A DNA stretch of 64,000 nt from Altibacter sp. (GCF_019913785.1 NZ_JAIOHK010000031.1:1-64000); one strand, 5' to 3'. Shown: positions 26,019 through 36,423, numbered from the stretch's first letter. Notes: generated by a model from the sequence alone, not told the origin. Numbers and translations: made by a program.

Positions 26019-26841
26019 AACACTAATCATACTAGCGGCAGGGGCTTCTTCGAGAATGAAGCAATCACTCAGCGATGCCTCTCTTGGGAATATAAAAAGT
26101 AAGGCATTAATCTCACTGGGGAAAGACAACCAACCCCTGTTAGATTATTTGTTGCTGAATGCACAAAAAGCCGGATACAGCACCATTTATTTGGTCGTTG
26201 GGGAAGCCGCCGAGGCGTTTAAAAAATACTACGAAAACAACTCATATTTTTCTGAATTGACCATCCGCTTTGCTACGCAACATATTCCGAATGAGCGATC
26301 AAAACCCTTCGGCACGGCTGATGCGGTCTTGCAAACACTGGAGCAATTTCCGGAATTACAGCGACAAACTTTTTCGGTTTGTAATGCAGATAATTTGTAT
26401 TCTTCCGAAGCGCTTGAGGCAGTTCGAAGAACGGACAGCCCTCAGGCCTTTATTAGCTATGATCGCAACGGATTGCAATTTTCTACTGAGCGAATTTCGG
26501 CATTTGCCTTGGTAATTTTAGATCCCGGAAGTTATCTGACACATATTGTTGAGAAACCAAATCCTTCAGAATTAGAACCGTACCGACAGCTAGATGGCAG
26601 CTTTCGGGTGAGCATGAATTTGTGGAAGTTGGATGGTGCAAAAATATATCCCTTTTTGAAGAATTGCCCCGTACATCGGGAACGGAATGAAAAAGAATTG
26701 CCAACTGCCATTTTAAATATGATTCGTGATTATCCGAAATCAGTCTTGGCGATTCCTTTTAACGAACATGTCCCCGACCTTACTTCAATAGAAGACATCG
26801 CAGTTTTAAAAAAATACATAGACGATCACTTTTCTTCATAA
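26011..26841 (+). CDS. sugar-phosphate nucleotidyltransferase
   Basis: A 276-residue protein with the nucleotidyltransferase signature LILAAGASSRMKQ near the start, and FSVCNADNLYSSEAL as the metal-binding loop. It would join a sugar-1-phosphate to a nucleotide. I start at ATG 26011 rather than the track's start 18 codons earlier, because the motif lies 5 residues inside and the gene then overlaps the kinase by 8 bases. Kinase plus nucleotidyltransferase suggest a sugar salvage route to a nucleotide sugar. Confidence 0.8.
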   Translation: MTETLIILAAGASSRMKQSLSDASLGNIKSKALISLGKDNQPLLDYLLLNAQKAGYSTIYLVVGEAAEAFKKYYENNSYFSELTIRFATQHIPNERSKPFGTADAVLQTLEQFPELQRQTFSVCNADNLYSSEALEAVRRTDSPQAFISYDRNGLQFSTERISAFALVILDPGSYLTHIVEKPNPSELEPYRQLDGSFRVSMNLWKLDGAKIYPFLKNCPVHRERNEKELPTAILNMIRDYPKSVLAIPFNEHVPDLTSIEDIAVLKKYIDDHFSS

Positions 26842-26870
26842 AAAAACCCCTGTGAAAACAGAGGCTTTTG
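26841..26870. terminator. bidirectional terminator
   Basis: CCCCTGT-GAAA-ACAGAGG stem (one wobble) with A-run and T-run flanks, between the convergent nucleotidyltransferase and aconitase genes. Confidence 0.75.
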
Positions 26871-26888
26871 TCTCGATGCGATTTCAGG

Positions 26889-29153
26889 TTACGCATTTTC
26901 CTTTTTAATCAGATTCAAGGCGGAACCTTCTCTATACCATTCAATTTGAGATAAATTATAGGTATGATTTGCCATAATGGTATCCTTACTTCCGTCCTTA
27001 TGCACCACTTCTATAGTCAATGGCTTATTCGGTGCAAAAAATGCAATATCCACAAAGTTAAAGGTATCGTCTTCCTGAATCTTGTCGTAGTCGGCCTCAT
27101 TGGCAAAGGTGAGTCCGAGCATCCCTTGTTTCTTTAAATTGGTCTCATGGATACGTGCAAACGATTTTGCCAAAACAGCAGCCACTCCTAAGAAGCGCGG
27201 TTGCATGGCGGCATGCTCTCTGGAAGATCCTTCCCCATAGTTATGATCACCCACAACAATGGTTTTAATTCCCTTGGCCTTGTATTCACGTTGCACATCG
27301 GGAACACCGCCGTATTCACCCGTCAACTGATTCTTCACAAAATTTGTTTTCTTATTATAGGCATTAACGGCCCCAATAAGTGTGTTGTTGGCAATATTGT
27401 CCAAATGACCTCTAAAACGCAACCAGGGTCCGGCCATAGAGATGTGATCTGTGGTACATTTGCCGAAGGCCTTTATAAGTAATTTCACTCCTTGCAATTC
27501 GGCATCTTTGATGGGAACAAAAGGCGCTAATAACTGTAACCGCTCCGACGTGGTACTTACCTTCACTTGGATACCGCTTCCGTCGGCTACAGGTGCTAGA
27601 TAACCGGCATCTTCAACTTCGAAACCTTTTGGAGGTAGTTCGATTCCACGAGGTTCCTCCAGCTTCACTTCCTGTCCGTCTTCGTTTAACAATGTATCGT
27701 TCATAGGGTCGAAATCCAATCGCCCAGAAATTGCAATAGCTGCCACCATTTCGGGCGAACCTACAAAGGCATGGGTGTTAGGGTTTCCATCGGCACGTTT
27801 GGAAAAGTTTCGGTTAAAGGAATGCACAATGGTATTCTTTTCATCTCCCTTTCTATCACTTCTGTCCCACTGTCCTATACAAGGTCCGCAGGCGTTGGTA
27901 AAGATGGTCGCACCTAAATTTTCGAATACGTCCAACAAACCGTCACGCTCGGCTGTAAAGCGAATCTGTTCAGATCCCGGGTTAATACCGAAATCACTTT
28001 TCGGCTTTAGTTTCTTATCAATGGCCTGTTGCGCAATAGACGCGGCACGTGTTAGATCTTCATACGAAGAATTGGTACAGGATCCTATCAATCCCCAATC
28101 CACTTTTAAAGGCCAATCGTTTTTACGGGCCTTCTCGCCTAATTGCCCTACCGGAGTTGCAAGATCGGGCGTAAAAGGTCCGTTTAAATGTGGTCGTAAT
28201 TCGGAAAGGTTGATCTCGATCACCTGATCGAAATAGGTTTCAGGATTTGCATATACTTCGTCATCACCGGTCAAGTATTTTCTAATTTTATTGGCTTCAT
28301 CGGCAATTTCGGCTCTATCGGTAGCGCGTAAAAAACGTTCCATCGCATCGTCGTATCCGAAGGTGGAAGTGGTCGCTCCTATTTCGGCACCCATATTACA
28401 AATCGTTCCTTTTCCGGTACACGACAAGTTTTTTGCTCCTGGGCCAAAATATTCGACGATAGCTCCGGTTCCCCCTTTCACGGTTAGTATCCCTGCTACC
28501 TTGAGTATAACATCCTTGGAGGCCGTCCAGCCGCTTAATTCTCCTGTCAATTTAACCCCAATGAGCTTCGGGAATTTCAATTCCCACGCCATACCAGCCA
28601 TTACATCTACAGCATCTGCACCTCCAACTCCAATCGCTACCATTCCGAGACCACCGGCATTTACCGTATGCGAATCGGTTCCTATCATCATGCCCCCCGG
28701 AAAGGCGTAATTCTCCAACACTACTTGGTGGATAATTCCTGCTCCCGGTTTCCAGAAACCAATTCCGTATTTGTTGGACACTGATTCCAGAAAATCGAAG
28801 ACTTCATTGCTCGTTTCATTGGCGCGCTTTAGATCGGCAGTGGCCCCTTGCTTCGCCTGGATTAGGTGATCACAATGTACAGTGGTGGGTACGGCTACCT
28901 TATCTTTTCCGGCCTGCATAAATTGCAGCAAGGCCATTTGAGCCGTCGCATCCTGACAGGCAATTCGATCAGGGGCAAAATCTACATAGTCCTTCCCTCG
29001 TGTAAATGCCTTGGTTGGCATTCCATCCCAAAGGTGATTATACAGTATTTTTTCTGAAAGCGTAAGTGGTCTCCCAACAATTTCGCGTGCCTTATCTACT
29101 CGCTCGGCCATTTGGGCGTAGACCTTTTTTATCATGTCAATATCGAATGCCAT
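26889..29153 (-). CDS. acn: aconitate hydratase
   Basis: Interconverts citrate and isocitrate in the TCA cycle. The 754-residue protein is of the mitochondrial-like type, with the 4Fe-4S ligand segments ([12 protein letters not shown] and [13 protein letters not shown]), [21 protein letters not shown] and the C-terminal swivel domain with [19 protein letters not shown]. Upstream, the minus strand offers TTG, 18 bases, TACTTTCG, a slightly imperfect promoter. Confidence 0.96.
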   Translation of the reverse strand: MAFDIDMIKKVYAQMAERVDKAREIVGRPLTLSEKILYNHLWDGMPTKAFTRGKDYVDFAPDRIACQDATAQMALLQFMQAGKDKVAVPTTVHCDHLIQAKQGATADLKRANETSNEVFDFLESVSNKYGIGFWKPGAGIIHQVVLENYAFPGGMMIGTDSHTVNAGGLGMVAIGVGGADAVDVMAGMAWELKFPKLIGVKLTGELSGWTASKDVILKVAGILTVKGGTGAIVEYFGPGAKNLSCTGKGTICNMGAEIGATTSTFGYDDAMERFLRATDRAEIADEANKIRKYLTGDDEVYANPETYFDQVIEINLSELRPHLNGPFTPDLATPVGQLGEKARKNDWPLKVDWGLIGSCTNSSYEDLTRAASIAQQAIDKKLKPKSDFGINPGSEQIRFTAERDGLLDVFENLGATIFTNACGPCIGQWDRSDRKGDEKNTIVHSFNRNFSKRADGNPNTHAFVGSPEMVAAIAISGRLDFDPMNDTLLNEDGQEVKLEEPRGIELPPKGFEVEDAGYLAPVADGSGIQVKVSTTSERLQLLAPFVPIKDAELQGVKLLIKAFGKCTTDHISMAGPWLRFRGHLDNIANNTLIGAVNAYNKKTNFVKNQLTGEYGGVPDVQREYKAKGIKTIVVGDHNYGEGSSREHAAMQPRFLGVAAVLAKSFARIHETNLKKQGMLGLTFANEADYDKIQEDDTFNFVDIAFFAPNKPLTIEVVHKDGSKDTIMANHTYNLSQIEWYREGSALNLIKKENA

Positions 29154-29182
29154 AGTTGAATTTTTATGTTTTTAAGGTTCAG

Positions 29183-29211
29183 CGAAAGTACAAAATTTTA
29201 GATTAATTCAA
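29183..29211 (-). promoter_or_regulatory. probable acn promoter
   Basis: On the minus strand TTG, 18 bases, then TACTTTCG (one mismatch to TAnnTTTG), thirty bases before the acn ATG. Confidence 0.4.
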
Positions 29212-29325
29212 AAATGTTTAATAAATATCCGTAATCACTGATTATATTTTATTAAATATCAATTTTTATTGCATTTTTTTAATGATTATTTAATTTTTGA
29301 TATGCTAAATTATGAAATTCTGAAT

Positions 29326-30468
29326 TTAGCTTCTTCCCAATAATCGCTTCATTTTGGGTGAATCGCGCAAATCGGTTAGGGGTTTCTCAAAGTAGACATA
29401 CAAAAGGTAGGATAGTAGGATGGTAATACCCCAATACAAGAACGTATAGGCCCATAAGGACAGTCCGCGCAATTCTTCAGAAGGAAAGATCGCTTTTAAC
29501 GAATGTAAAATAATGGTATAGTGTAATAAATACAATGAATAAGATATAAGACTGATGGTCGTGATAAACTTTACAAGCGGCTTGAAAGTCATTTCCAAAG
29601 TATCTAAATACGGGATAAGGCATGCAATTGCAATTGAATTCAGCGGTAAATAAAAGATAATCATAAAGGCGGGAGCTTCTCCTACTGTTAAACCTAAGGG
29701 AACTCTGAATATATGGAGTACGAAGATACATACAAGCCCCACCAGTAGTATATGTCGCTTATGATCGATAAGCCAAGCATGGTATTTATCATACAAATAG
29801 CGTAGCAAAAAGCCATAATACACCACGTCCAACCGGTAGATTAAAACCTTTCTAATGGACTCGTTCCAGTCCACAATATCGGTTAAGGTATCATTATAGT
29901 AGAAATGTATTTTTGTAAGTATAAAACAAAGAATGATAAAAAGGGTCACATACAAAAAGAAGGCCTCTCTGTTTTTCTTCGGAAATAATTTAATCAGCCC
30001 ATACAGCAGGAACGGCCCAAGTATATATGAGAATTGTTCTACTGCCAAACTCCACGATACTCTGTAGAAAGGCAAAGAGGTGTCTGTTACATTCTGAAGA
30101 TATAAAAAATACTTGTACAGCTTTTGCGGTAATTCTCCATATATACTGTACCACACAACAACATTCACTATGAGTAAAAGATAGTAATTTGGAAAGGTGC
30201 GAAACCAACGTCGGAAAAGAAATGTTTTAATTGACGAAAATGAAAAATCGGGCTTTTGGATTTCCCGAAGGATGATCTTCCCAATTAAAAATCCACTTAT
30301 TATAAAAAAGACCTCAACCCCTATGGTTCCACTTAGCCGCATCGCATAATCGACCACTTTTGGATAGTGATCACTAATCCATCTTGTATGTGCAAACAAT
30401 ACCAATAAAATAGCAATGGTTCGGGCTAGATCAAGACCAACGTTGCGCTTTTTATTGCTAATGTTCAT
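29326..30468 (-). CDS. acyltransferase 3 family membrane protein (OafA-like)
   Basis: A 380-residue integral membrane protein with about ten hydrophobic helices. Characteristic acyltransferase-3 segments are GLDLARTIAILLVLFAHTRW near the start (with the conserved His), GVEVFFIISGFLIGKI and FRRWFRTFPNYYL. Such proteins O-acylate surface polysaccharides or lipids. The acceptor is not identifiable. It follows moxR by 37 bases on the same strand and may be the last gene of that operon. Confidence 0.85.
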   Translation of the reverse strand: MNISNKKRNVGLDLARTIAILLVLFAHTRWISDHYPKVVDYAMRLSGTIGVEVFFIISGFLIGKIILREIQKPDFSFSSIKTFLFRRWFRTFPNYYLLLIVNVVVWYSIYGELPQKLYKYFLYLQNVTDTSLPFYRVSWSLAVEQFSYILGPFLLYGLIKLFPKKNREAFFLYVTLFIILCFILTKIHFYYNDTLTDIVDWNESIRKVLIYRLDVVYYGFLLRYLYDKYHAWLIDHKRHILLVGLVCIFVLHIFRVPLGLTVGEAPAFMIIFYLPLNSIAIACLIPYLDTLEMTFKPLVKFITTISLISYSLYLLHYTIILHSLKAIFPSEELRGLSLWAYTFLYWGITILLSYLLYVYFEKPLTDLRDSPKMKRLLGRS

Positions 30469-30505
30469 ATACTGAAACTAGTTTACAGCAGATGAAGTTA
30501 CTAAA

Positions 30506-31459
30506 TTAATACAAGCTTTGGATAATTTCTTCGATGGTCAAGCCTTCGGCTTCGGCCTTGTAGTTTTTAATGAGTCGGTGGCGAAGAATCCCAATGGCTA
30601 CTTTTTGAACATCGGCAATATCTGGTGAAAATTTGCCGTGCAATGCTGCATGCGCTTTTGCCCCTAAGATAAGGTTCTGCGAAGCCCGCGGACCAGCGCC
30701 CCAATCGATATAATTTTTAACCATTTCGGGTGCGGCCTGACTCTTAGGTCTGGTTTTACCTACCAGGGTCACAGCGTATTCTACCACATTATCGGCTACC
30801 GGTATCCTTCGGATTAGTTGTTGGAATCTGATAATTTCTTCAGAAGAAAATAATGGATTTACAGTCGCCGTCTCCCCTGAAGTAGTTGTTTTAACCACTT
30901 CAACCTCTTCCGAAAAAGAAGGGTAATCCAAATTCACGGCAAACATGAATCTATCTAGTTGTGCTTCGGGCAAGGGGTAAGTTCCCTCCTGTTCAATAGG
31001 GTTTTGGGTAGCCAATACAAAGTAAGGAAGGTCCAGTTTATAGTGATTCCCCGCAATGGTCACCGCGCGTTCCTGCATGGCTTCCAATAAGGCGGCCTGT
31101 GTTTTAGGGGGCGTACGGTTTATCTCATCGGCCAAGATAATATTGGCGAATATGGGCCCTTTAATAAATTTGAAATGTCTGTTCTCATCCAGAATCTCAG
31201 ATCCTAGGATATCACTGGGCATGAGGTCGGGAGTAAATTGAATTCGTTTAAACTTGAGCCCCAGTGCCTCAGCCACCGTATTGACCAAGAGCGTTTTTGC
31301 CAATCCGGGAACCCCAATTAGAAGAGCATGTCCGCCCGAAAAAATTGAAAGCAATACCTGTTCGACTACGTCGTCCTGACCAACAATTACCTTTTTAATT
31401 TCCTGCCGTAGGGCATTGTATTTTTCGACTAGTTGTTCGACTGCTGCTACGTCTGACAT
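30506..31459 (-). CDS. MoxR-family AAA+ ATPase
   Basis: A 317-residue AAA+ ATPase with Walker A GVPGLAKT, Walker B IILADEINRTPPKTQAALLEAMQE and sensor ATQNPIEQEGTYPLPEAQLDRFMF. MoxR proteins work as chaperone-like remodellers, usually with DUF58 and von Willebrand A-domain partners. None follows here; instead it sits 14 bases after a SurA-like chaperone gene, so it is probably co-expressed with the periplasmic folding genes. Confidence 0.92.
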   Translation of the reverse strand: MSDVAAVEQLVEKYNALRQEIKKVIVGQDDVVEQVLLSIFSGGHALLIGVPGLAKTLLVNTVAEALGLKFKRIQFTPDLMPSDILGSEILDENRHFKFIKGPIFANIILADEINRTPPKTQAALLEAMQERAVTIAGNHYKLDLPYFVLATQNPIEQEGTYPLPEAQLDRFMFAVNLDYPSFSEEVEVVKTTTSGETATVNPLFSSEEIIRFQQLIRRIPVADNVVEYAVTLVGKTRPKSQAAPEMVKNYIDWGAGPRASQNLILGAKAHAALHGKFSPDIADVQKVAIGILRHRLIKNYKAEAEGLTIEEIIQSLY

Positions 31460-31473
31460 AGGGTATGAATTTA

Positions 31474-32943
31474 TTATTTTTTAAGCCAATTGCTAGAAAA
31501 CTCGCAATCCTGATAATCTTCGTTTACGTTGATGTAGGTATCTTTAATTTTCTTATCCTGCCAGATCCCAATGGCCTTAATTTGTTTTTCCTTTAATGCC
31601 AGTTCTTTAATTTTTTCATAGTCCTTCACATAGTCGGATGGATGCTCTTCCAATCGGTTGGTCACGGTTAAGATCTTAAAACTGCTTTTTCCCGTATAGT
31701 CCCTGTCTGTATAAATTTTTGTGACTTCCCCTGGCTTTAAATTGTATACCTGGCCACTAAGCGTAGGATCCATTTTGGTAAGATCGAATTTGGTATCTCC
31801 GGTAACGGGGTTCACCAACTGTCCTCCATTGTTACGGGTTTCTATATCATCGGAATTCATTTTGGCAGCTTCGGAAAACGTAATTTCACCACTTACAATC
31901 TTTTCGCGAAGCTTTTCCACTTTAGTCCGAGCTGCATCAATTGATTCTTGGGAAACTTCAGGAAAAATAATCACGTGACGCACATCAATCTCCTGACCTC
32001 TAATTTTTTCGACGTACACGATATGCCATCCAAATTCGGTTTCGAAAGGTTCGCTCACTTCTCCTTCTAACAATGAAAATGCCTGGTCTTTAAACTCTTT
32101 GGCAAAGGGTGAATTTCGGCGAATGCCTGCTATCAATCCTCCTTTTGCTGCGCTCCCGTCTTTCGAATACAAAACGGCCTTGGTCGCAAAGCTGGCCCCA
32201 TTTTCTACCACATCGGCCCGCATTTGGCTGAGTCGATCGATTACTTTTTTCTTTGCTTCTTCGGTCACTTCGGGTTCAATAACAATTTGCGCCACTTCCA
32301 CCTCGGCACTAAATACAGGACGGTCGTCTTCGGGGATAGAGTAAAAGAACTCGCGCACCTCTTCGGGGGTAACCTCTACATTTTCAACAACTTTACGCTG
32401 CATCTCACTGGCGAGTCGGAGCGTTTTATTCACATCAAATAAATCCTTCCGAAGTTCATCTATATTGTCTTTTCTATAGTAACTAGCTACTTTTTCTTCA
32501 CTGCCCAACTCACTTATCATATACTGAAGCTGTTGCTCGATCTGTGAATTAATTTCGGCATCCGGCACCAAGATACTATCTATCTTGGCCTGATGTGCGT
32601 ACAGTTTATCCTCCAACAACTTTCCGAATAATTGACACCGCGTAATACCGTCGGTTGAAATGCCCTGGGCATCCAATTCTAAATAACTCTTATCGATATC
32701 GCTATCCAATATTACATAGTCCCCCACTACAGCGCTCACCCCTTCCGCTTTATAACGCTTAAATGGCAATATCGTGTCTTTCTGAACCACACTGTCCATT
32801 TCGGCTTCATTGCCTTTGGCAACACCCGTACTGTCAACAACAACTACCTCTTGCGATAAACCGACTAAGTGAGTAGCAATACATAAAAGGAAAAGGAAAC
32901 TAGTGCGGTGTATAGGTTTCAAACTTCTTATTTTTAATAGCAT
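31474..32943 (-). CDS. SurA-like periplasmic peptidyl-prolyl isomerase
   Basis: A 489-residue exported chaperone (signal segment about 10-30, SFLFLLCIATHLVGLSQ). It has a SurA-type N domain (about 65-190, SAVVGDYVILDSDIDKSYLEL) and two parvulin domains (about 205-310, ending FETEFGWHIVYVEKIRGQ; and 320-430, beginning DVRHVIIFPEVSQES). It should assist outer-membrane protein folding. Its start overlaps the preceding gene's end by 44 bases, which argues for translational coupling. Confidence 0.9.
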   Translation of the reverse strand: MLLKIRSLKPIHRTSFLFLLCIATHLVGLSQEVVVVDSTGVAKGNEAEMDSVVQKDTILPFKRYKAEGVSAVVGDYVILDSDIDKSYLELDAQGISTDGITRCQLFGKLLEDKLYAHQAKIDSILVPDAEINSQIEQQLQYMISELGSEEKVASYYRKDNIDELRKDLFDVNKTLRLASEMQRKVVENVEVTPEEVREFFYSIPEDDRPVFSAEVEVAQIVIEPEVTEEAKKKVIDRLSQMRADVVENGASFATKAVLYSKDGSAAKGGLIAGIRRNSPFAKEFKDQAFSLLEGEVSEPFETEFGWHIVYVEKIRGQEIDVRHVIIFPEVSQESIDAARTKVEKLREKIVSGEITFSEAAKMNSDDIETRNNGGQLVNPVTGDTKFDLTKMDPTLSGQVYNLKPGEVTKIYTDRDYTGKSSFKILTVTNRLEEHPSDYVKDYEKIKELALKEKQIKAIGIWQDKKIKDTYINVNEDYQDCEFSSNWLKK

Positions 32944-33754
32944 CTTTTGTAATATCTTTTTCTAGTTTTTTTATAAGTTCCAGCTTTCTTTTGTTCAGAA
33001 TAATCTGTTTTATAGTAGGTTCTATATGCGAAAGCGGGGCAATATCGTTTGGTTTAAGGATATCTTCAATTTTCACCAAATATACTCCTAATGAATCTTG
33101 TAATTGTGTAAAATTAGATTTTTTTAACACTTGGTCACTGTTGTCTTTTAATACAGTTAAGGTGCTTACCAGCGCCTCTCTTTTTACCCAAATGGAATCG
33201 TTGAAATTGAATTCTTTAAACTGAATACTAAGGGTGCTTAATTCGGTTTTGTCCTTATCGTTAAAGCGATCTAACAGTTGCCTAGCTTTCGCAATATTCG
33301 AATAGTTTGGATCCACCCATATGTAACGCACCTTTACCAGATCATCTCTCAATTTAAAATTCTCCTTGTTTAAATCGTAGAAATCTTGCAATTCACGAAC
33401 AGAAACAGTGCTATCCAATTGCTTGGAAACAATGACTCCTTTATAGGCTTCGGTATACAGATCGTCCTTGTATTCCTTTACCAATTTATCGTAGGCGGCT
33501 AATTTTTCCTCCGAAAGATTTATTCTCGCCTGATCAATAAGTAATTGCTGAGTCGCCCAACGATTTATAAAATTGTTGATAATCAGAGTGCTGTCCTCTT
33601 TGGTGGTGTTTTCAGAAATGAGCGATTTTATATCATCCTCATACAAATAACTGTCATTGACCCTGGCAATTGGAGTCTTCTCCGGATCCTGTTTAAAATA
33701 CTCACAGGAGCATAAGAATAGCAGACAGCTAATGTATGTGAGTACATACCGCAT
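32900..33754 (-). CDS. SurA_N-like lipoprotein without a clear parvulin domain
   Basis: A 284-residue lipoprotein (lipobox LFLCSC, cysteine at about 17). Residues 25-150 resemble the SurA/PpiD helical chaperone domain (ARVNDSYLYEDDIKSLI, WATQQLLIDQARINLSEE). The rest is the right length for one parvulin domain but lacks the usual GGdlG and fGyHII motifs, so it may be a chaperone without isomerase activity. It starts within the stop of the upstream gene (TAATG), in the middle of a three-chaperone operon. Confidence 0.75.
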   Translation of the reverse strand: MRYVLTYISCLLFLCSCEYFKQDPEKTPIARVNDSYLYEDDIKSLISENTTKEDSTLIINNFINRWATQQLLIDQARINLSEEKLAAYDKLVKEYKDDLYTEAYKGVIVSKQLDSTVSVRELQDFYDLNKENFKLRDDLVKVRYIWVDPNYSNIAKARQLLDRFNDKDKTELSTLSIQFKEFNFNDSIWVKREALVSTLTVLKDNSDQVLKKSNFTQLQDSLGVYLVKIEDILKPNDIAPLSHIEPTIKQIILNKRKLELIKKLEKDITKDAIKNKKFETYTPH

Positions 33755-35715
33755 TAGGAATTCAATTCTTTAATTACTTTTTTCAAAACTTTTTTGTGCA
33801 CTTCTACCTGATGTTTATTACGCAAATCCTGTATCCAGTTTTCTTCCAGATAATTTTGGTAGTTGCTTAGTACCTTACCTCGCACTTCGTCCAGTGTTTT
33901 CAAGCTTGGTGGAATCACTTCCCGTACTTGAACAATGACAAAGGAGTCTCCTACCGTATGCATTTTTGAAACGCCGCTAACTGCCTGAAATTCTTCCGGC
34001 AATTCCTTGCTGTCAATTTCAAACACACCATTCGAGATAATAACGTTTACCTTGTCTGAATTATTTAATTGTTTCTTGATCTCTTCTTCGGTCTTGCCCT
34101 GCTTTAATAATTCGGACACCTGATTTGCCATACTTGCATCGGTGGTCGAGACGATCATGGCATCCACTCGTTTTTTCCAGGTGTATTGATCCTTTATTGA
34201 ATTGTAATAGGTCTGTAATCCTATGGAGTCGTTCTTGGCCTTATTCCAAATATTTTTATTCATCACATCGAAAATGAGTAAGCCATCACGATACTCGCTA
34301 ATGATGGCCGCATAGTCTTCGTTCTCAAATTCCAATCGATCTCGATAGTATTTTTTTAGCTCCAAAGTTTCAAACTCATCGAACATTCCTGCAATCAAAC
34401 CTTCCTTGGTTTTATACACTTGAGATTTACGTTGACGGTCACTTATATAAGCCGCAAAATCACTAAATTTAAGAGTGCGATCCCCTATTTTAAAAAGGGT
34501 CTTGTCTTTTGAAGGCGTTAAGGTGTCATAGACCCATTTTCTCTGAAGTACTTCATCACTTAAAAAAGCTTGAAAAAATGACTTGTAGGCTTCGTTTACC
34601 TGATATCCGTATTTTTCTTTAATCTTCTTATTTACCTTACTCGTCATTACCTTAGAGCGAGTGGCATCCTGAACTCGTTTCAGCAACATGTCCTTTTGCG
34701 CCTCATAGGTTGGCTCACTATGAAGCTCATCTAAGCGAATAATATGCCAGCCAAAACTGGTTTTTATCGGTTTGGATAACTCTCCCGGCTTTGTCAGTTG
34801 GTACGCTGCCTCTTCAAACTCGGTAGAACGCAAGTCTCCCTTACGGAATTTGCCCAATTTTCCGCCAACCTTACCCGAATTTTTATCGTCCGAATATTGT
34901 TGCGCCAAGTTTTCAAACGACTCCCCCTGTTGAATCAGTGCATATATTTCCTTAATGCGTTCTTCAGGATTAAAGGTGCGGGTGTCGTCTTCTTTATCGG
35001 AAATCATAATGTGTGAAACCGAAATCTCGGGAGCTCGCATTCTGCGATCGTTCACTTTGATGATATGGTAGCCGAATTGAGTTCTAACAATTTCTGAAAT
35101 TTCACCCACCGGCGTATTGTACGCCATGGTTTCGAAGGGATATACCAATGCAAAAACCGAAAAATACCCCAATTCCCCGGCATGTTCCTTGGCGGTGGGT
35201 TCCTCGGAAGTTTCCTTAGCAAGCTTCGTAAAGTCCTCTCCTTTTAGCGCTCTATCACGAATGACCTTAATTTTATTATACGCCTTCAGGGTGTCCTGAG
35301 GCAAATCATCGTAGGTAGACAACACCAAAATATGCGAAGCATCTATCTCTTCCAAGCCTCTTTGGTAAGCTTCCAGAGCTAAATCTTCGGCTACTTTGTC
35401 TTCGTATAGGTAATTTCGGGACAACTGTTCCTGATATTGTGAAAACTCCTTTTTGTAATTTGCATCTTGATGGAGATTCTGCGCATAGGCCTCGGCAATT
35501 TTCAATTTATAGTCTATGAAAAGTTGTAAATAACTCTCCACATTCTTTTGAGACTCATCTTGCACCAAATTGAGGTTCTTTTTGTACACTCGTTTAAACT
35601 CCGATGCATATACAGGAGTATCATTTACCGTTAGTAAAACATCTTTTTTCTTTTGTGCAACCGCAGCAAACGAAATGGTAAATAACAATAGAAGGGACGC
35701 TATTTTCTTATACAT
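33754..35715 (-). CDS. SurA/PpiD-like exported peptidyl-prolyl isomerase
   Basis: A 653-residue exported protein (signal peptide MYKKIASLLLLFTISFAAVA). After an N-terminal chaperone region (25-120) there are two consecutive parvulin domains (about 122-225, containing GELGYFSVFALVYPFE and FGYHIIKVNDR; and 232-335, containing GGKLGKFRKGD and FGWHIIRLDE), then a 300-residue helical C-terminal region of unknown role. It heads the operon behind a strong promoter and overlaps the next gene by one base. Confidence 0.9.
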   Translation of the reverse strand: MYKKIASLLLLFTISFAAVAQKKKDVLLTVNDTPVYASEFKRVYKKNLNLVQDESQKNVESYLQLFIDYKLKIAEAYAQNLHQDANYKKEFSQYQEQLSRNYLYEDKVAEDLALEAYQRGLEEIDASHILVLSTYDDLPQDTLKAYNKIKVIRDRALKGEDFTKLAKETSEEPTAKEHAGELGYFSVFALVYPFETMAYNTPVGEISEIVRTQFGYHIIKVNDRRMRAPEISVSHIMISDKEDDTRTFNPEERIKEIYALIQQGESFENLAQQYSDDKNSGKVGGKLGKFRKGDLRSTEFEEAAYQLTKPGELSKPIKTSFGWHIIRLDELHSEPTYEAQKDMLLKRVQDATRSKVMTSKVNKKIKEKYGYQVNEAYKSFFQAFLSDEVLQRKWVYDTLTPSKDKTLFKIGDRTLKFSDFAAYISDRQRKSQVYKTKEGLIAGMFDEFETLELKKYYRDRLEFENEDYAAIISEYRDGLLIFDVMNKNIWNKAKNDSIGLQTYYNSIKDQYTWKKRVDAMIVSTTDASMANQVSELLKQGKTEEEIKKQLNNSDKVNVIISNGVFEIDSKELPEEFQAVSGVSKMHTVGDSFVIVQVREVIPPSLKTLDEVRGKVLSNYQNYLEENWIQDLRNKHQVEVHKKVLKKVIKELNS

Positions 35716-35747
35716 TTTTGAATTTGTTTTTTTTTAAAGGATTCTGG

Positions 35748-35777
35748 CAAAAATAACAAAAACCAATCGTTAAACAA
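35748..35777 (-). promoter_or_regulatory. promoter of the chaperone operon
   Basis: The minus strand reads TTG, exactly 19 bases, TATTTTTG, 33 bases before the start of the 653-residue chaperone gene. Confidence 0.7.
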
Positions 35778-35964
35778 GTGTGTTGCGTTAAGGTTTTTAG
35801 CTGCTCTATAGTGTGTAATTTGGCTTCGGAAATACTCCAGAAAAATGTACCTTGCATATATAAAAGAATTTAATTCTGAAATGAGCCATTACAAAAAGAT
35901 GGCGGTCACCAATATATTCCATGGCGAATCACAGCTGATGGTTTTATATATTCAAAAAGAACTG

Positions 35965-36423
35965 ATGAAATATACCTGCGAAATGAGCATAAACCTGCCT
36001 CGCGAAGAAGTTATCAAAAAATTGGACAATCCAGAAAACATGAAACACTGGCAACGCGGACTGGTAGGTTATGAATTTTTAAGTGGCACTCCTGGAAGTG
36101 AGGGAGCCAAAATGAAGCTCGAATACAAGATGGGAAAACGTGAAATGGTACTAACAGAGACCATTATTAAAAATAAATTCCCGGAAGAATTTCACGCCAC
36201 CTATGACACCAAAGGAGTCCACAATATTCAATACAATTATTTTCACCCTACCGAAAATAATACCACCAAATGGGTTTCGGAAGCCGAATTCCACTTTAAG
36301 GGGCTTGGGATGAAATTGATGTCGTGGCTTATGCCTTCTGCCTTTAAAAAGCAATCGATGACGTATTTAAAGGACTTTAAAAATTTTGCTGAAAATGGAA
36401 CTTCTGTATTAGATAGTAAATGA
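35965..36423 (+). CDS. SRPBCC-family (START-like) protein
   Basis: A 152-residue cytoplasmic protein of the SRPBCC lipid/hydrophobe-binding fold: MKYTCEMSINLPREEVIKKLDNPENMKHWQRG at the start, a central beta sheet and a C-terminal helix MTYLKDFKNFAENG. I use ATG 35965; the track's 40 extra N-terminal residues do not look like the family. Ligand unknown. It overlaps the next gene by 4 bases (ATGA). Confidence 0.7.
   Translation: MKYTCEMSINLPREEVIKKLDNPENMKHWQRGLVGYEFLSGTPGSEGAKMKLEYKMGKREMVLTETIIKNKFPEEFHATYDTKGVHNIQYNYFHPTENNTTKWVSEAEFHFKGLGMKLMSWLMPSAFKKQSMTYLKDFKNFAENGTSVLDSK

Noticed and set aside
32900-32943. Frameshift joining the two SurA-like genes at 32.9 kb
   Set aside because: Each protein has its own signal peptide or lipobox and a complete domain set, so the 44-base overlap is genuine coupling, not a broken gene.
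35845-36423. Longer SRPBCC protein from 35845
   Set aside because: The first 40 residues do not resemble the family, while ATG 35965 starts the recognisable MKYTCEMSINLPREEV segment.
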